Origin: Inonotus obliquus
Taxonomy: Eukaryota > Basidiomycota > Agaricomycetes > Hymenochaetales > Hymenochaetaceae
Length of the DNA stretch: 64,000 nt
Reading direction: 5' to 3'
Assembly (NCBI GenBank): GCA_032164295.1
Contig: JAJHTX010000005.1
Location: 248,001-312,000 of the forward strand
The first letter of the stretch is position 1. Every line of letters begins with the position of its first letter. The notes below the pieces were generated by a model. The model saw only the letters and a program-made list of their open reading frames with translations, was not told where the DNA came from and made no database searches. Below are positions 34,983 through 46,838 of this stretch, piece by piece. The position numbers and the translations under genes were made by a program.

Positions 34983-35416
34983 ATCTATGGGCAGTCCTCA
35001 AAGACGCGTGGAGAGGCAGATGCAGCTATCAATTCCAGCGCAACCGATACAAGAGCGAGGACATATCAGACTGAGATTAAGGACAACAAAAGAGCATAGA
35101 CGGATGGTGTATATCTTGTGCCTTGTTGTAGGTCAGGGACGGGATCGGCTGATTGTTGCGAAGCTCTTTCTCTGCTGCTCTGCAATAATCGGTCTCAGTA
35201 CCTCCTTCTGTTTCGTTCTCATACTCATACTGTAATTCCAGAAACTGCATTCCTTACTAACTTCTGCTATTCTTGTACCTTTTGGATTCATCACGAGGCA
35301 GGATTTGCTCCCACCAATATCGAGATAAGTGCGCTTTATTACACCACAAGAATTCTACATTGAAGGGAGACTGAAAGAGTTCATAAATTTCCCTCCGCGC
35401 GGCGCCCGCCGTCGCT
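34983..35416. other. Intergenic region downstream of the F-box gene
   Basis: The shared 3' region of two convergent genes. No feature was recognised. Confidence 0.35.
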
Positions 35417-36862
35417 TCAGTCCTTCTCCGACGTAATAGTCATGAAACCGCCATACTTGAAAAACTGCTTCATACGGTCGTAATCGCGTCGCATAAGTGA
35501 GAATTCAGTACCTTCCGTCGGCCAAAAGCTAACTGCCGTCGGCACAAAGCTATTTCTCACAAGGAAGACCTTGTTACACGTCCCCATGATCTCCATGCGC
35601 GAGTCGAGCATGGAAAATAAGACATCCGTATGCTCAGTCGCTAATTCTTCTGGGAACATCCCCGTCATCTGAAGCCAGAGAGAACGCAGTCGCGGGCATA
35701 GCACCGTCTCATCCTTGTCAGGACTGATATGCCCGCCATCCGTCCTATTCCTTGCCACCAGTCCACGGAATAAAGCTGCCGCATCGGAGCACATGTCAAT
35801 CTTAAGCTCGACGAGGGTGGGAAGTAGACGAAGTATCTCCAGCATGGTGGTGCTGTCTGGAATATGGTAGATCCTCAAACAAGACAAGGGTGGATGCGAT
35901 CGTTGGACCATGCTCAGGAGCGTGCGTCCTTGACATATTTCGGTGCCACTGTATTCCAGCTTTTCTAGTTCGGGTACGTGCAGATTCTCAATCACTTCCA
36001 TGCACGAATACCCGTGAAGGAGAATCAGCTCTTTGACCCGATGCAATCTCGGCTTTCCGATACTATAAATCCCCGTCTGTTCCTCCCAAGGGAAGTCAAG
36101 ATACACGTGGTGCAAGTTGGGGGCAAGATCCAGGATTTTCAAGCCTAACTTCCCACTTTGAGTGTATGCGGTTCCCTCGAAAGAACTTGGCCGATGCCAA
36201 AATTTCCTTAACAGCCCGTATGTAGGAAGCTCGCCAATCTCGAGACGATAGTCACCCGAGAGTTCCAATGATTCAATCCAAGGAGAACGACGAACGTCGA
36301 TATGTGGAGGATGGTCCATAGCATTGTCCACCTCGACGCGCGAGACATTAATGTGCAAAGACAACGACTTGACAAAAGGGACGTCCGAAATCTGCAGCCG
36401 CTGGAAGTCCGAGGAAATCTTGCCATGCCAAGTGATCCCAACGTTCTTCCATCGCCGTTGATGCTCTAGAAGAGCCGATATCATTTTCTCGTCCTCATGC
36501 CGCGGTTCTTGGGGTTCAAAGGGACTGTATGGATCGATACAAAGGCGAAAATTGATGGGTGAAGATTTTGTTCTCTCGAGGAAGGTCAAGAACAATTCGA
36601 GAGAACTCTGACGGTTCCGCGCAATTACAGGTTCGGTGAGAGTGAGGTACGACCACAACTCGCCGTACGAAAGGGTTTCCCCTCTCCAACGACGACTGAC
36701 GTGAGATAGACGCCGAGGTGCCAAAATCGAGTCTCCGGGAGTGACATCCGAACCTGGTTCGAATAGCTCTGGAGGATAGGTCGCGATGAATATTTCTCGC
36801 AGGATTTCAGAGGGTAAGTCATCCACGTGAACGGGTGGGCTGGACTGATGGAGGTGAGACAT
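35417..36862 (-). CDS. F-box protein (481 aa)
   Basis: A single-exon frame of 481 residues. The F-box is near the N-terminus (about residues 12-50: D-D-L-P-S-E-I-L-R-E-I-F-I-A-T, then S-H-V-S-R-R-W-R and G-E-L-W-S-Y-L). The rest has loosely repeating leucine-rich segments, as in the large mushroom F-box/LRR families, which dock substrates onto SCF ubiquitin ligases through Skp1. Substrates are unknown. The reading frame is intact and a TTTAAATA box lies at 36974-36981 (minus), 112 bp upstream of the ATG, so expression is plausible. It is unrelated to the surrounding zinc-finger blocks; a fragment of another F-box gene is at 26930. Confidence 0.88.
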   Translation of the reverse strand: MSHLHQSSPPVHVDDLPSEILREIFIATYPPELFEPGSDVTPGDSILAPRRLSHVSRRWRGETLSYGELWSYLTLTEPVIARNRQSSLELFLTFLERTKSSPINFRLCIDPYSPFEPQEPRHEDEKMISALLEHQRRWKNVGITWHGKISSDFQRLQISDVPFVKSLSLHINVSRVEVDNAMDHPPHIDVRRSPWIESLELSGDYRLEIGELPTYGLLRKFWHRPSSFEGTAYTQSGKLGLKILDLAPNLHHVYLDFPWEEQTGIYSIGKPRLHRVKELILLHGYSCMEVIENLHVPELEKLEYSGTEICQGRTLLSMVQRSHPPLSCLRIYHIPDSTTMLEILRLLPTLVELKIDMCSDAAALFRGLVARNRTDGGHISPDKDETVLCPRLRSLWLQMTGMFPEELATEHTDVLFSMLDSRMEIMGTCNKVFLVRNSFVPTAVSFWPTEGTEFSLMRRDYDRMKQFFKYGGFMTITSEKD

Positions 36863-37000
36863 GGTTTGGAAATGATTTTCGTGTTGGTGGAGAGGTATGG
36901 GTGATGGGTCTCAAGTAGGCGGGGAATGGGATGGATGGGAGAGGTACAGTATACTTCGAGGGCCTGCGGGCGGTATTTAAAGAGCTCACAGTAAAGGCCA
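36863..37000 (-). promoter_or_regulatory. Promoter of F-box gene
   Basis: TATTTAAA on the plus strand at 36974-36981 (TTTAAATA on minus), 112 bp from the ATG. A pyrimidine-rich leader follows on the minus strand. Confidence 0.55.
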
Positions 37001-37439
37001 CCACAGTTGTGTTGCAACTGGTCCGCCTGTCGGCCACAAGCAGTGGCAAGGCCTCTTCGCCCTCCACACTCTGGTGGCACCTGGCCACGTTTCGATTTTG
37101 CTTTATATCACGGGATTCCATGATTCACCCGCAGCAAAGTAATCCGCGAAGCAGATCGGATGGATGAAAATGCCAGCGTTCGGAAGAGGCTCTAGATAGT
37201 GTAAAAGTAAGAAAGTCGTGATCATAACTAAGGAGAGAAGTAGGAGGATGGGATCCATTCAAAAATCAGACGCGGAGTAGAGATGGCCACAGCCGGTTTT
37301 CTTATGCACTAGTTTTGGGATGTCGGCCTAGATCCACTTCACAATGCGATGCATTCATGCCAAGTATATCACTTGGCTCTCTGAGTAGTGCCTCGAGTTG
37401 GACAGCAGTATCCATATACCCCCACCATAGCACAGACTC

Positions 37440-38060
37440 GCCGACTCTCCCCCGACATAAGGTTCCGCAGCGCACGCATACGGGTACGCGCGTAAAGCTG
37501 AGATCCATTATGGGATACGAGTCGTACTATACGACTCCGTGTTCTTCATTTCAAAGTGAGCTACGCTACGGATACGCAATGGGCGTATACGGCAGCACGG
37601 TCATATGTACGGTTTCAAAGACAATCAACAAGACACACCAGAAGAAGTCAGCTCAGAATGCTTAGGATGTCATGGCTAGACTATCTGTACCTCTAGGAAG
37701 GGACGAATCGCTTCGCTGAAGTTCCCGAAGTCAAAGGCTGACATGGGGATGGCCTAGTAGGGAAAGGCAGAAGCATGAAATTATGCATTTTCTCCAATCA
37801 ACAAGCTGCTTACTCACCCTTTGAGAACTGTTACCCATAAATTCAGCCTCGCAGATATTCCAGTGAGTGGACAGAGCAGCCGGGATGCTGTACTGCGCCA
37901 CGAGCACAGCTGATCACCCCATATAACCGTATACCGTATACGTTCGTATACGGATTTATCTGGCCAACTGGATACGGAGAACGGGGCGTACAATACGGAT
38001 GCTTATTCCTCCATACGGTTACAGAGCGTGTCCGTATACGTATGGTCAGTTCCGTACGAT
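37440..38060. repeat. CGTATACG-rich element of unknown type
   Basis: Two clusters of GTATACG/CGTATAC palindromic motifs (about 37455-37620 and 37918-38045), for example ACCGTATACGTTCGTATACGG at 37928-37948. A similar short GTACGTATACGGGTATGCGCG stretch is at 7875-7895. The clusters could be the two ends of a small DNA element, but no clean terminal repeats or target duplication were found. Confidence 0.45.
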
Positions 38061-38491
38061 AGACCTTGTGATTACATAACAATAGAAGTACCCAGTTTCC
38101 ATCTTTGGCAGATCGTTCTCGATACTTGAACCCATCGCTCTGAAAATTTGCAACCCAGATTTCAGCCCAGTTCAATCACTTGAACGAATGAATAGCTTTA
38201 ACCGCGTACTTTTCTTGTGTAAGTCGTGTTGCATCGTTTCACAGTTTCTTTCACTCATGGACACCATCCAGGCGGCTGACCCTCTTGCCACTGGGTTTCT
38301 TCTTTCTCAATGCCATCTCGTCGAAGTTCAGAGTAATGATCAGGATAGCATCGGAGGCTAAATATTCGAGGATACTCGTTACAAAGTGATCTATTACTCG
38401 GGGATAGTACAAATATGGGATTTGGTGTGTGGTTTGATGGAGATGGGACGGCACTTAAGACGGGCGGGGAAGCTAGGTAAGATTCGTATTC
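38060..38491. other. Conserved downstream flank of type D zinc-finger gene
   Basis: The same two downstream motifs as behind types A and C, here on the minus strand: the CCAGTTTCCAT...GGCAGAT segment (38090-38115) and the CCATCCAGGC...CCACTGGGTTTCTTCTTTCTC segment (38264-38308). This supports a unit that travels with the gene family. Confidence 0.5.
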
Positions 38492-39835
38492 CTACTCTTG
38501 TGGAGGCTGACACATTCTTTCCAGCACCACGATACATTCTGCCCTTAGTGGATCCCAGCCCATGCTCACAGCCCTGCGATAACAGGGACTGTCTGTCCCG
38601 CGGTTGCGCAAGTGTCGGCGGCAGCTGTCCGCCCGGGTGAAATTCTCTATTGCGCAGAGGGGAACACCGACCGGGCACGGCATGTTCTTTCCAGGACAAT
38701 ACCACAAACGGGTCTTGTCGTGTACAGTTTGGGTGTGTCGGTCTAGAGAGGACTTACGCCCGTACATGTTTCCACATGTCGGGCATATCAGCTGACCGCC
38801 GGACGTGGAAGGATTGCCGTTGATGGATCCCTCTGCCTCTGGCTCTATCAATGTTCCCGCCTCCGCCTCCACCTGCATCTCCGTCCCCGTCTCCGGCGGG
38901 TTCCCGAGGAGCTGAGGCGCGCCGGTGTGCGGCATCGCCTGCCCCTCGAAGAGACCTTGAATGATTTTTGGTTTTGCAACATCTGCGATTGCCAATTGTT
39001 GTTCAAGGCTAATCTGTTGCATCGTATTTGTTTGACCCGTGTTGAGATAAGACGCACCCATACCTTCGCACCAGGATGCGAATTGCGCATCCATGTGCGC
39101 AAAGTTCCCCGTGCTATGGGTCGCTTGGGTTGATTGGAAGGGTTGCCGCTGCGGGTGTGCAGAGCCAACTGAATTGACATGCATGATGTCGCGTGTCTGT
39201 GGGTTAGGTTGGACCATACGGGTGGAGGTATATGGACCTGACACCGAGAACCGGTGTGGATCCCCATTCGATGTCGATGGACCACAGACATCATTGCGAC
39301 CCAAGTGTTGTTGCACGCTGTGCGGATCGAGGAAGAATACCGGATCGGCATAGAACGCCGGATCCGTGATAGTGTTCGATGACGGATTTGGATGCGAGCC
39401 CGGCTTGTACTCCTGCCAGGATACGCTGCCGTGGCCAGGGTTGGTTTGAAGGAGTTGGGGCGTTGCTATGCCTGAGGTTCCAGTACCCGGGAGGTACGCC
39501 GAACACAACTGAGCAGTAGAGGAGGAATAGGGATGAAGCTAAACTAGTCATCAGCGACTGTTGGATTTCTGATAGAAGATTTGCTTACAGATGATTCCCC
39601 AGCCCAACCTGCGAAAGGCATACTGTCGACCGGTGCATCGTAGGGCTGATGCTTGTTGGAAGGGAGAATCCGTAAGTTGACTCAGACCACTGACGGATGT
39701 TTTGAAGGAACTTACCAGCTGGCCTCCGTTCAGTTTGGGATCCGCGAACACATTATCCGCATCGTTGTTGTGGTGTTCAGCACCAGTCGAATAGTTCGCC
39801 TCCGGTGGGCTGTATGGAGGGAATGATCTGTACAT
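38492..39835 (-). CDS. C2H2 zinc-finger family protein, type D (409 aa)
   Basis: Three exons on the minus strand, 39835-39716, 39651-39589 and 39538-38492, join in frame (64- and 50-bp introns) to give 409 residues. The finger at about residues 313-334 is C-P-T-C-x12-H-T-Q-T-V-H. The second module follows: W-Y-C-P-G-K-N-M-P-C-P, F-T-R-A-D-S-C-R-R-H-L-R-N-R-G and C-Y-R-R-A-V-S-M-G-W-D-P. The first two exons, the first intron and the promoter are very close to the type C genes at 11096 and 46838, but the middle of exon 3 is hardly alignable; it is Asn/Gln/Pro-rich and ends with an acidic M-Q-V-E-A-E-A run. A DNA-binding role is inferred. Confidence 0.82.
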
Positions 39836-40460
39836 TTCGGACACTCGTTCGCAATAGGGGAGATGAGAGCCCGGATGGTGAGTAGAGGAGGGGATGGTGA
39901 TGAGAGGAGGGCAAGTTGTTGGGGCATCTTGGCGGAAAATCTCGCGCTTTATATACCTTCGCGGACTGGTCCCTCTCTGTCGCCAAAGCGCGCCCATAAA
40001 GAGAGTGGAAGGTCATTGTTCCCTCCCGTCATTGTCCTCTTTCTTTCTTTTCAGGCCTAATTTGGTTTAGACTTTCGTGGCCCATCGGTTCCCATCTTGT
40101 CTAAGAACTAAGAATGAATGAATTTTCTCCTTATTCCCTCCACCCAACTTCCCTCTCCCCTCGCATGTCTTATATTGCTCCCTCGACCAACTTCTGCGCT
40201 TTAGATTACAGCAGAAGAGGACTCGGAAGAGCGACAATAGTGTTCGATTCGCGAGACGATGGGTTTGAGAACGGAAGTAAAATCCGATCGCCGTTGTGGC
40301 CTGCCAATGGTTGCCAAAAACGCTTGCGAAGGGACAGTGACCCTGAATGCTGTCCCCTTTCTCCTTTCTGGCTGCATCGGTCGCACGCATCCTTTCACAG
40401 TGATTCGAAAATTATGCAGGCCACGCTTGGCTGTGCTCTGGAGGTGACGAATTTAGATTA
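39836..40460 (-). promoter_or_regulatory. Promoter of type D zinc-finger gene
   Basis: A TATATAAA box at 39948-39955 (minus), 113 bp before the ATG at 39835, within about 170 bp that are nearly identical to the type C promoters. Further upstream (40240-40400) more diverged matches to 10500-10700 are seen. Confidence 0.7.
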
Positions 40461-40599
40461 CTACTCTCTCAGTCAGATCCCACCCTCCGAGTGGGGGAGG
40501 GGAGTTCTTCACAACAGGCAGGACGCAGTCCATTTTCGACCAGTCTGCTCCCGTCGTCGCCCCTTCCTTTCCGACACTCCAGGTTATCTTTAAGTTAAC

Positions 40600-41407
40600 A
40601 CCTGAGGTCTGTTTTTCGTGTCACAAGGGAGGATGCGCCTTCGTTGATCGCAGAATCGGTTCGTGGCTTCGATCGCAGATCGCAATTGACACACAAAGTA
40701 AGGCCTGGTTGGGCGTCGTAAATCACTGCTGATAGTGTGTGCCTATTCCTGAAGTTATTAAGAGATAATCTATACACTTCTATTAATCCGTCCAATGCTT
40801 CTACAAAGTTGCGATAGGACTTCCACGGATGTATTCATTTACTTCCAGGTCTCTTAGTTCACGTTTTCCTTAGCACCTTCAATACGAATGCTCCGTGCGA
40901 GAGCGCAACCTGACGCCAGTGGAGACAGACATGAGATTCGAAGAGCTGTTTGATCAAAACTCACGACTGGGCAACTTGTTTTTGGCTCCTAATCTCCTGG
41001 GGATCTCGATGCCTCGACGCGTCGCCAGATGAGAATTTGTAAAGGAAGTTAGACATTAAGACTCTCCATGCCAAACCGTCTGGCACTGCATTGAACTCCT
41101 TTGCACAGAGAAAGCGAATTGGTAGTAAAGGCAAGCATCTCAAAATTACCTATTGATGTCTTCATTCAAGCTTCTTGATAAGATGTCCTGCACCATATCT
41201 ATACATCGTTATCTTCAATCACCCTCCAGATACAGCGTTCTCTGGAGTCTAGATCATCATTCATCTGTGCGTTGGCGTTCCGAAGTGGCTTGATTATGTC
41301 ATGTATAATTCTATATAAGGTTAGTATTACATAACATACCTCTGGTGACACGCGTACGGGATGCGGTTTTTTCCAAGGCCAAGTTACATTGTCGAGACGA
41401 GAAGCAC
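40600..41407. other. Intergenic region between type D gene and block B'
   Basis: No gene. Bases 41001-41020 (ATCTCGATGCCTCGACGCGT) are identical to 54139-54158, just at the edge of the LTR palindrome. This indicates that both are copies of one repeat. Confidence 0.45.
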
Positions 41408-41822
41408 ATTTTTTTCATCGATGATTTGAGATTCCTCCTGGCAAACTGCATCTAGAAAGAAAGGCTAGATCAGAATTCATCGCTCGCACTTGTCGCACTC
41501 GTGAGGTACGTCGAATCTCTGCTTACCCTCGTTAAACGCTTCAAGACTCAGATTCAGACCGTTGCATCTTCTTTGGTGGTACATCTCTCATCATCTGAGA
41601 ACGTCTTTATGATAAAAGTTGGCATTCACCAAAAGTCGCGGGTTTACGCTAAGTACAGGAGAGATCGGGAACGATCCACATCATAAAGAGCGAAAACAGG
41701 GAAGGAAATGTGGGTGGTTGGCGGCGCTGGAGATGGGTATTCGAGGACATAGAAGATGTTGGGGGCAGATAGAAGCGAGGCGAAGTGGGAAGGGGGAAGA
41801 CGTCTCTTTGGGGGAAGCTTGG

Positions 41823-42886
41823 TCACGTCCGCATCCAAGGCGGTCGATAACCCTTCAGTCGACATACGCTTCCCCTCTTATATGGGTGCCATCTCAGAGC
41901 CATCGCTGCTTGGTAGCATGCGCTACCTGGTTCCTTCCTGACATGCGCCAGTATTTGGTCGCGGCGCTTGAACCCTTCGTATATTGGGCAGCAGCCAGTC
42001 TCCAGGCCTGGGCAGTACCAGGGCTCGAAGTCAGGATCATGACAAGTCCTCATGTGCCTGTCTCTATCTGGCACCCTTGAATATGCCAATTTGCACCCTG
42101 GAAAGGTGCACGCAACTGTTGAACTCGGGGCATTTTTTCGCCCAGGTCGCCTCCTCTGCGGCTTTGCCTTGTCGTCAGGCGGCGTCGGTGGGGGCGAGGA
42201 GGAAGTTGACGATGACGATGGTAATGACGATGACGACGTCTGGGTATTCATGATTTGGGATTGATTTAGCGCTGCGACACCAGAATCTGACATCGCACGC
42301 TCTGCATTCTCTTGGAAATTGTTTGTGTTTCCAGCACTAGCTGAGCTCGAACATTGTTCAAGATTTATCAGCTGTGTGGAACGAGTGCCTGTGTCGGCAT
42401 CTGGAGTAGGCACCACCGGATGGACCATGTCCGGTTCTCGATGCCCAACATCAGTAATCTTGAGGGGGAGCGGCGTCAGGGAAGGATGACTTTGTCGTGG
42501 AGCGCATGCGCTTACGATGTCTTTACAATAGTATATTGCACTCAGAAGCAGAATATTACACCACCAATCGAATTCCTTGGGGTCCAGGGCAGCGAGCGGA
42601 CGGTCAAAAGCAGACGCACCGTAAATGGGTGCAAAAAAGGAATTGTCCTTGATTATTGGATGTTGTCAGTTGAAGTGTTCGATGATGAAGGGCGAATGCT
42701 TGCCAGTTTCTGCCATCTGGTTAATTCGTGGGGACGGTTTGCTGCTGCAGCATCGTTGACTGCAGTAGGATACTGCGTCCGAGGGAGAATGGCTGATCTA
42801 TCAGGATGCACATAATAGTGATACTGCTTCTGCGGGGGAAAGGCTCCAATAGGAGACACAGAGTATTGATGAAAGTACGAATACAT
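41823..42886 (-). CDS. C2H2 zinc-finger family protein, type B, second copy (335 aa)
   Basis: Two exons on the minus strand, 42886-42704 and 42647-41823, 335 residues. The intron is 56 bp, as in the gene at 6799, but starts with GC (GCAAGC) where the sister has GTAAGC; GC-AG introns are a known minor class. The finger is at residues 241-264 (C-T-F-P-G-C ... H-M-R-T-C-H). The second module reads C-P-G-L-E, H-V-R-K-E, C-Y-Q-A-A-M-A-L-R-W-H-P, so the usual G-W has become R-W. The frame carries an extra stretch (about 30 residues, with D-W-W-C-N-I) that the sister lacks, and the C-terminal tail is shorter. It could be functional, but the GC donor, the damaged TATA box and R-W suggest relaxed constraint. 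Confidence 0.68.
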
Positions 42887-44929
42887 CGATAAAGCTAAGG
42901 GTTGGACTCAAGAGACGGTGGTAGAGAAGGCGGGGAGAGAAGATGGTTGGGGAGACAGAGGTTCAGGTTGGGTTGTTAGAATACCTTTCCAGAGACCGGT
43001 GTCGAGAAGGAGACCAGGAAACGTGGCCTGGTCAGGATTCAGTGCTAAGGTCTTGTTCACTGTTCTGTTCACCTAAATTCGGTTAGGTAGCTACGCTGTG
43101 GCCCTCGGAGTACGTCGCAATGACATGCGTGATGAACGGGGTTCTTCTCTAATTAAGTATTCCCCTATCAGCATCGGCGGAATATAAATCGCGAAGCTCG
43201 CGCGGTGAGCGGGAAGCCATTGTGAACAGATTTAGGACATTTGGACCAATTGGGCGGGTCATCAATATGGCTTTTAGATATTTGGACTTAACCATTGTCT
43301 CAGTCTGCAATATGGAATAGCCCTCCTCGATTTCTGTGATTGAAATTTGTGTGGCGACTGTCCTTCGAGGGGAGTGTCGCCTCTCAATGACTTTTCGCGG
43401 CTTCATTTGATGACTTGATCGGCGTCTGGGTCCGTTTACCTCCGGATGGCGCGCGTGGAATGGAAAGCATCTCTACTCGTCCACCTTCAAGACGAGAAGG
43501 CGAGGGGTAGGGTGACATTCTCAAACAGGGAGAGACCCGATGCGGTCGCTCGGAATCACGCCAGGCCCTGGTTTACTGCTTCGAAACCATTGTGGATGAG
43601 AGCAGTGGTGCGCATAACAGCATTCATGACTCTATAATCATCTCGAGCATATATCAGCCCTATTTACCTATGCGGTATCCGTTGTTCAAGCCCTTCAGCA
43701 TGGCAATGAAGCACGGTTTCCTTCAATCACTATCGCAGACTGAGTTCGACACCAACGCCCACACAGAAGGCCCAGTGCGCAAAGACCAATATTCACCAGC
43801 AGTAGAGCCCAAGCATTTGCGTCACGCCCACCTGAAATCATGAAAAGTCGAAAGTGAGACATTCGCCGAGGGGACGATCAGGGTCCCTCGTTAATTTCCG
43901 ACTCCGCTGATTTGATGCCCGAGGGAAACACATGCTGACCAATCTGTTTGGATAACTGTGGCGAGTGAGGGAATCGAACGTTGGCTCCTTTCCGTTTCCC
44001 GTAATTTCCCGACGATGACAACGCCCAACGCCTACACAACATCATGTCAACAGAAGCCTCCAGCCAGATGATTATCAAACTCGAGTGCGCCTGGTCGGTG
44101 CATGAATCAATCATTGTGAGTGAGTGGAATGGATTTGTTCCATTAGTTCTCGCCGTAAGTCTATCCTCGATTCGGACGATGTCTCGACAGGTTGGTTGAT
44201 TTAGTACAGGACGATACATCGACTGCAGACAAACCGTCTTGCAGATCACTCGTCGACAGAGATAGGTACAGTATTACCGCGCCTTTCTGTCTCTGAGACC
44301 CTAGCTAAAATCTTGCCAACGTCAGTAATAAAGGAAGACGACCGATCAGACTTATCAGACTTATTGGGAACTCTGACTACTAGCGCAAAGTGTCACCTCT
44401 TGACTCTCTACGCATTTTCTACATTTTATGCGATCGTGGTCTATCGATTCCATTCTTTTATAAGGAGCTCTGGTACCAAAGAGTAGATCTTCACCTGACG
44501 TCTACTCACAGGCATCTACGGTAACACCCAAATTTCCTGAAGGACAAATCAATCGACTCGCATGCACAGAGTGGCAGTCTCCGCAAGATATGACAACAAT
44601 AGAATCACAGTGCTAAATAAGAAGTGAAAAGGAGGCAAGTATTGCTGCGCATCTTTCAAAAGGCATTTAAACGGTCTGTCTACGAGATTTTTCTGAAAAC
44701 AACTCACTCTCCCTCCTCTTTCCCCCGCAGTCACTTGTCCCAACAGCCGAACTCGGACCATTGCATCTCGCGCTATCTTGTGCCCCGCTTCGTATTATAT
44801 GGCTTTGAAAAGCTTGGCAGACGACAGCGGTTGTCTCACGCCTGAGTGTGATTAACATAGCACGCTCCCAGTGAGAATTCCCTTGCTCAAGAATCGGTGA
44901 GGAGCAAACGAAGGAAGAATATGACTTAT

Positions 44930-45075
44930 GCTCCCTCTTTCATTTGGATGCCATACCAGAGACATCGCCGCTCGGTAGCATGACCTGCCTGGTTCCCTCC
45001 TAACATGGGCTAGAATTTGGTCGGTGCGTATAAATCATTTATCTTTTGAGCAGCCGGCCTCCAGGAATCGGCAAA
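44930..45075 (-). pseudogene. Zinc-finger type B 3' fragment
   Basis: The minus strand reads P-G-L-E-A-G-C-S, a stop, then I-L-A-H-V-R-R-E-P-G-R-S-C-Y-R-A-A-M-S-L-V-W-H-P. It corresponds to the type B remnant at 3840-4240. Only about 50 codons survive. Confidence 0.6.
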
Positions 45076-45614
45076 ATAAGGTGCACGCGATACTCCGCCA
45101 GGGCTGTGATGGAATAATGAATTCCGTTTCGATGGGTTCCATCTCCGGTCTGAATATTGTGTCCAGGCACATGTGCTTCATAGCTCCTGGGTCTTGATGT
45201 CAAGCCGAGGTTCAAGACGAAAGAGAGCGTAGACACCAAAAGTTACCTTGTGGTTTCAGTTACATAATACAAGGTCACGGTTTCCTATTCTGGCAGATCC
45301 GTCTCGAAGTTTTCAACCCGAATTTTCCGAACTTTCCTGCACATCTTCAAATGCTTACTTGAACAAGCAGATGGCCATCCAGGCCGCTGACTTGCTCCCA
45401 CTGGGTTTCTTATTTCTCATCGTCTCATCGAAGGTCAAACTAATGATCCGCACCATTGGCAAGCAGATATTCGTATTACAAGGAGATTGGGAGTGATATG
45501 TAGTTCGGAGATGGATTCGGGGATGGATTGAGAAGATTACAATAGTAGGACATCGATCTGTGTGGATATGTGGGATATGCGAGGACGACGACTATGAAGG
45601 AAAGGAACAGATTC

Positions 45615-46838
45615 TTACTGCGTTTGCTGACACTTTCTCTCCAACACTCCTACAGACGCCACCTTCGACGGGTTCCAACCCATGTATAGGGCGACTTGGT
45701 AGCAGGGACTATGTTTCCCGCGCTTCAGGAGGTGCCGGTGGCAGTTATCCCGCCGGTTGAATGACTGTTTAGTACATTTCCCCATGTTTCTGGGACATGG
45801 CATGCCCTTCCCAGGACAAATCCATAAGCGGCTACCGTCGTGTACGGATTCGATGTGCCGCATTAGTGTAAACTTGTTCTTGAACGTGTCCAGACACTCT
45901 AAACACGTCAGCCGACCGCTGGGCCTTAAACGATCGCTGGATTCCACCCCCGCCTCTGCCTCTGCCTCTGCCGCCACCGCCTCTGTCTCCACCCCCGCCT
46001 CCATTTCCGTCCCCGTCCCCGTCTCCGGGAGGTTCCCGAGGAGCAGAGGCGCGCCGGCATGCGGCATTGCATGCTCCCCGAAGAGACCTTGATTAATATT
46101 AGGTATTGCAACTTTTGCGATAGCCAAATGTTCGTCAAGGCTAACGCGTTGCATCGTTGTTGGTGGGGCGGAATTTGCTTGTGCCTGCCCCGTGCCGGGA
46201 TAATACATCCCCGCACCTTCGCCCCAGGACGCATCCATGTGCGCATATTTTACCATGCTGTTGGTCGGCGGGAATGCAGATCCAAATGGATCAGCATCCC
46301 CGAAGGGTGGTTGAATTGCGTGCTCGAGTGGATATTGGCCGAATGGCGAGAACTGGCGTGGTTCCGTATTCCACTTTGAGGGCTCCTGGCGGGATGCACC
46401 GTCATGACCAAGGTTGGACAGAATATGTAGTTGCATTGCCATTTCTGAGGGTCCTGTACCTGAGAGGTACTCCGAACAGAAAGACGAAGTGTAGAATGAC
46501 TGGGGATTCTCCATCCTCCTTCCGTCGCTCCAGCGTCCTGAAGGACGAAGCTAAAGTGGTCATCAGCGACGGTTTGCTTTCTAACAAGAAATATACTTAC
46601 AGATGGATCCCCGGCCCAGCCGTAATGTCCTTCAATGGACATAGTGTCGACCGGTGCGTCGTGGGACTGACGCTAGTTGGAAGGGAAAATCCGTAAGTCG
46701 ACTCAGTCCAGTGACGGATGTTTTGAAGGAACTTACCAGCTGGCCTCCTTTGAGGGTGTGATCCGCGAACATGTTGTCCGCGTAGTCGTTGTGGTGCACA
46801 GCACCAGAATGATAGCTCGCCTGGAAGGATGCGTGCAT
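45615..46838 (-). CDS. C2H2 zinc-finger family protein, type C, second copy (369 aa)
   Basis: Three exons on the minus strand, 46838-46737, 46672-46601 and 46550-45615, give 369 residues. It is almost the same protein as that at 11096-12325: exon 1 differs at two residues (A to V and E to K), and the finger region differs by a few substitutions, for example L-L-R-H to L-M-R-H and G-W-D-P to G-W-N-P. The 15-bp acceptor-side repeat of the left gene is absent here, so that repeat is specific to the left copy. The Gly/Glu/Ala run before the finger differs in length. The promoter (TATA at 46944-46951) and the downstream motifs are retained, so both copies may be expressed. Confidence 0.82.

Larger units (their letters stand above)
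41408..45075 (-). repeat. Inverted duplicate block B' (partner of about 3960-8215)
   Basis: This runs antiparallel to the left block: the zinc-finger gene 41823-42886 against 6799-7871, upstream sequence 43050-43640 against 6081-6700, and 44590-45075 against 3960-4760. Block order relative to A' and C' is the same as A-B-C on the left, although each is flipped. Confidence 0.7.
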
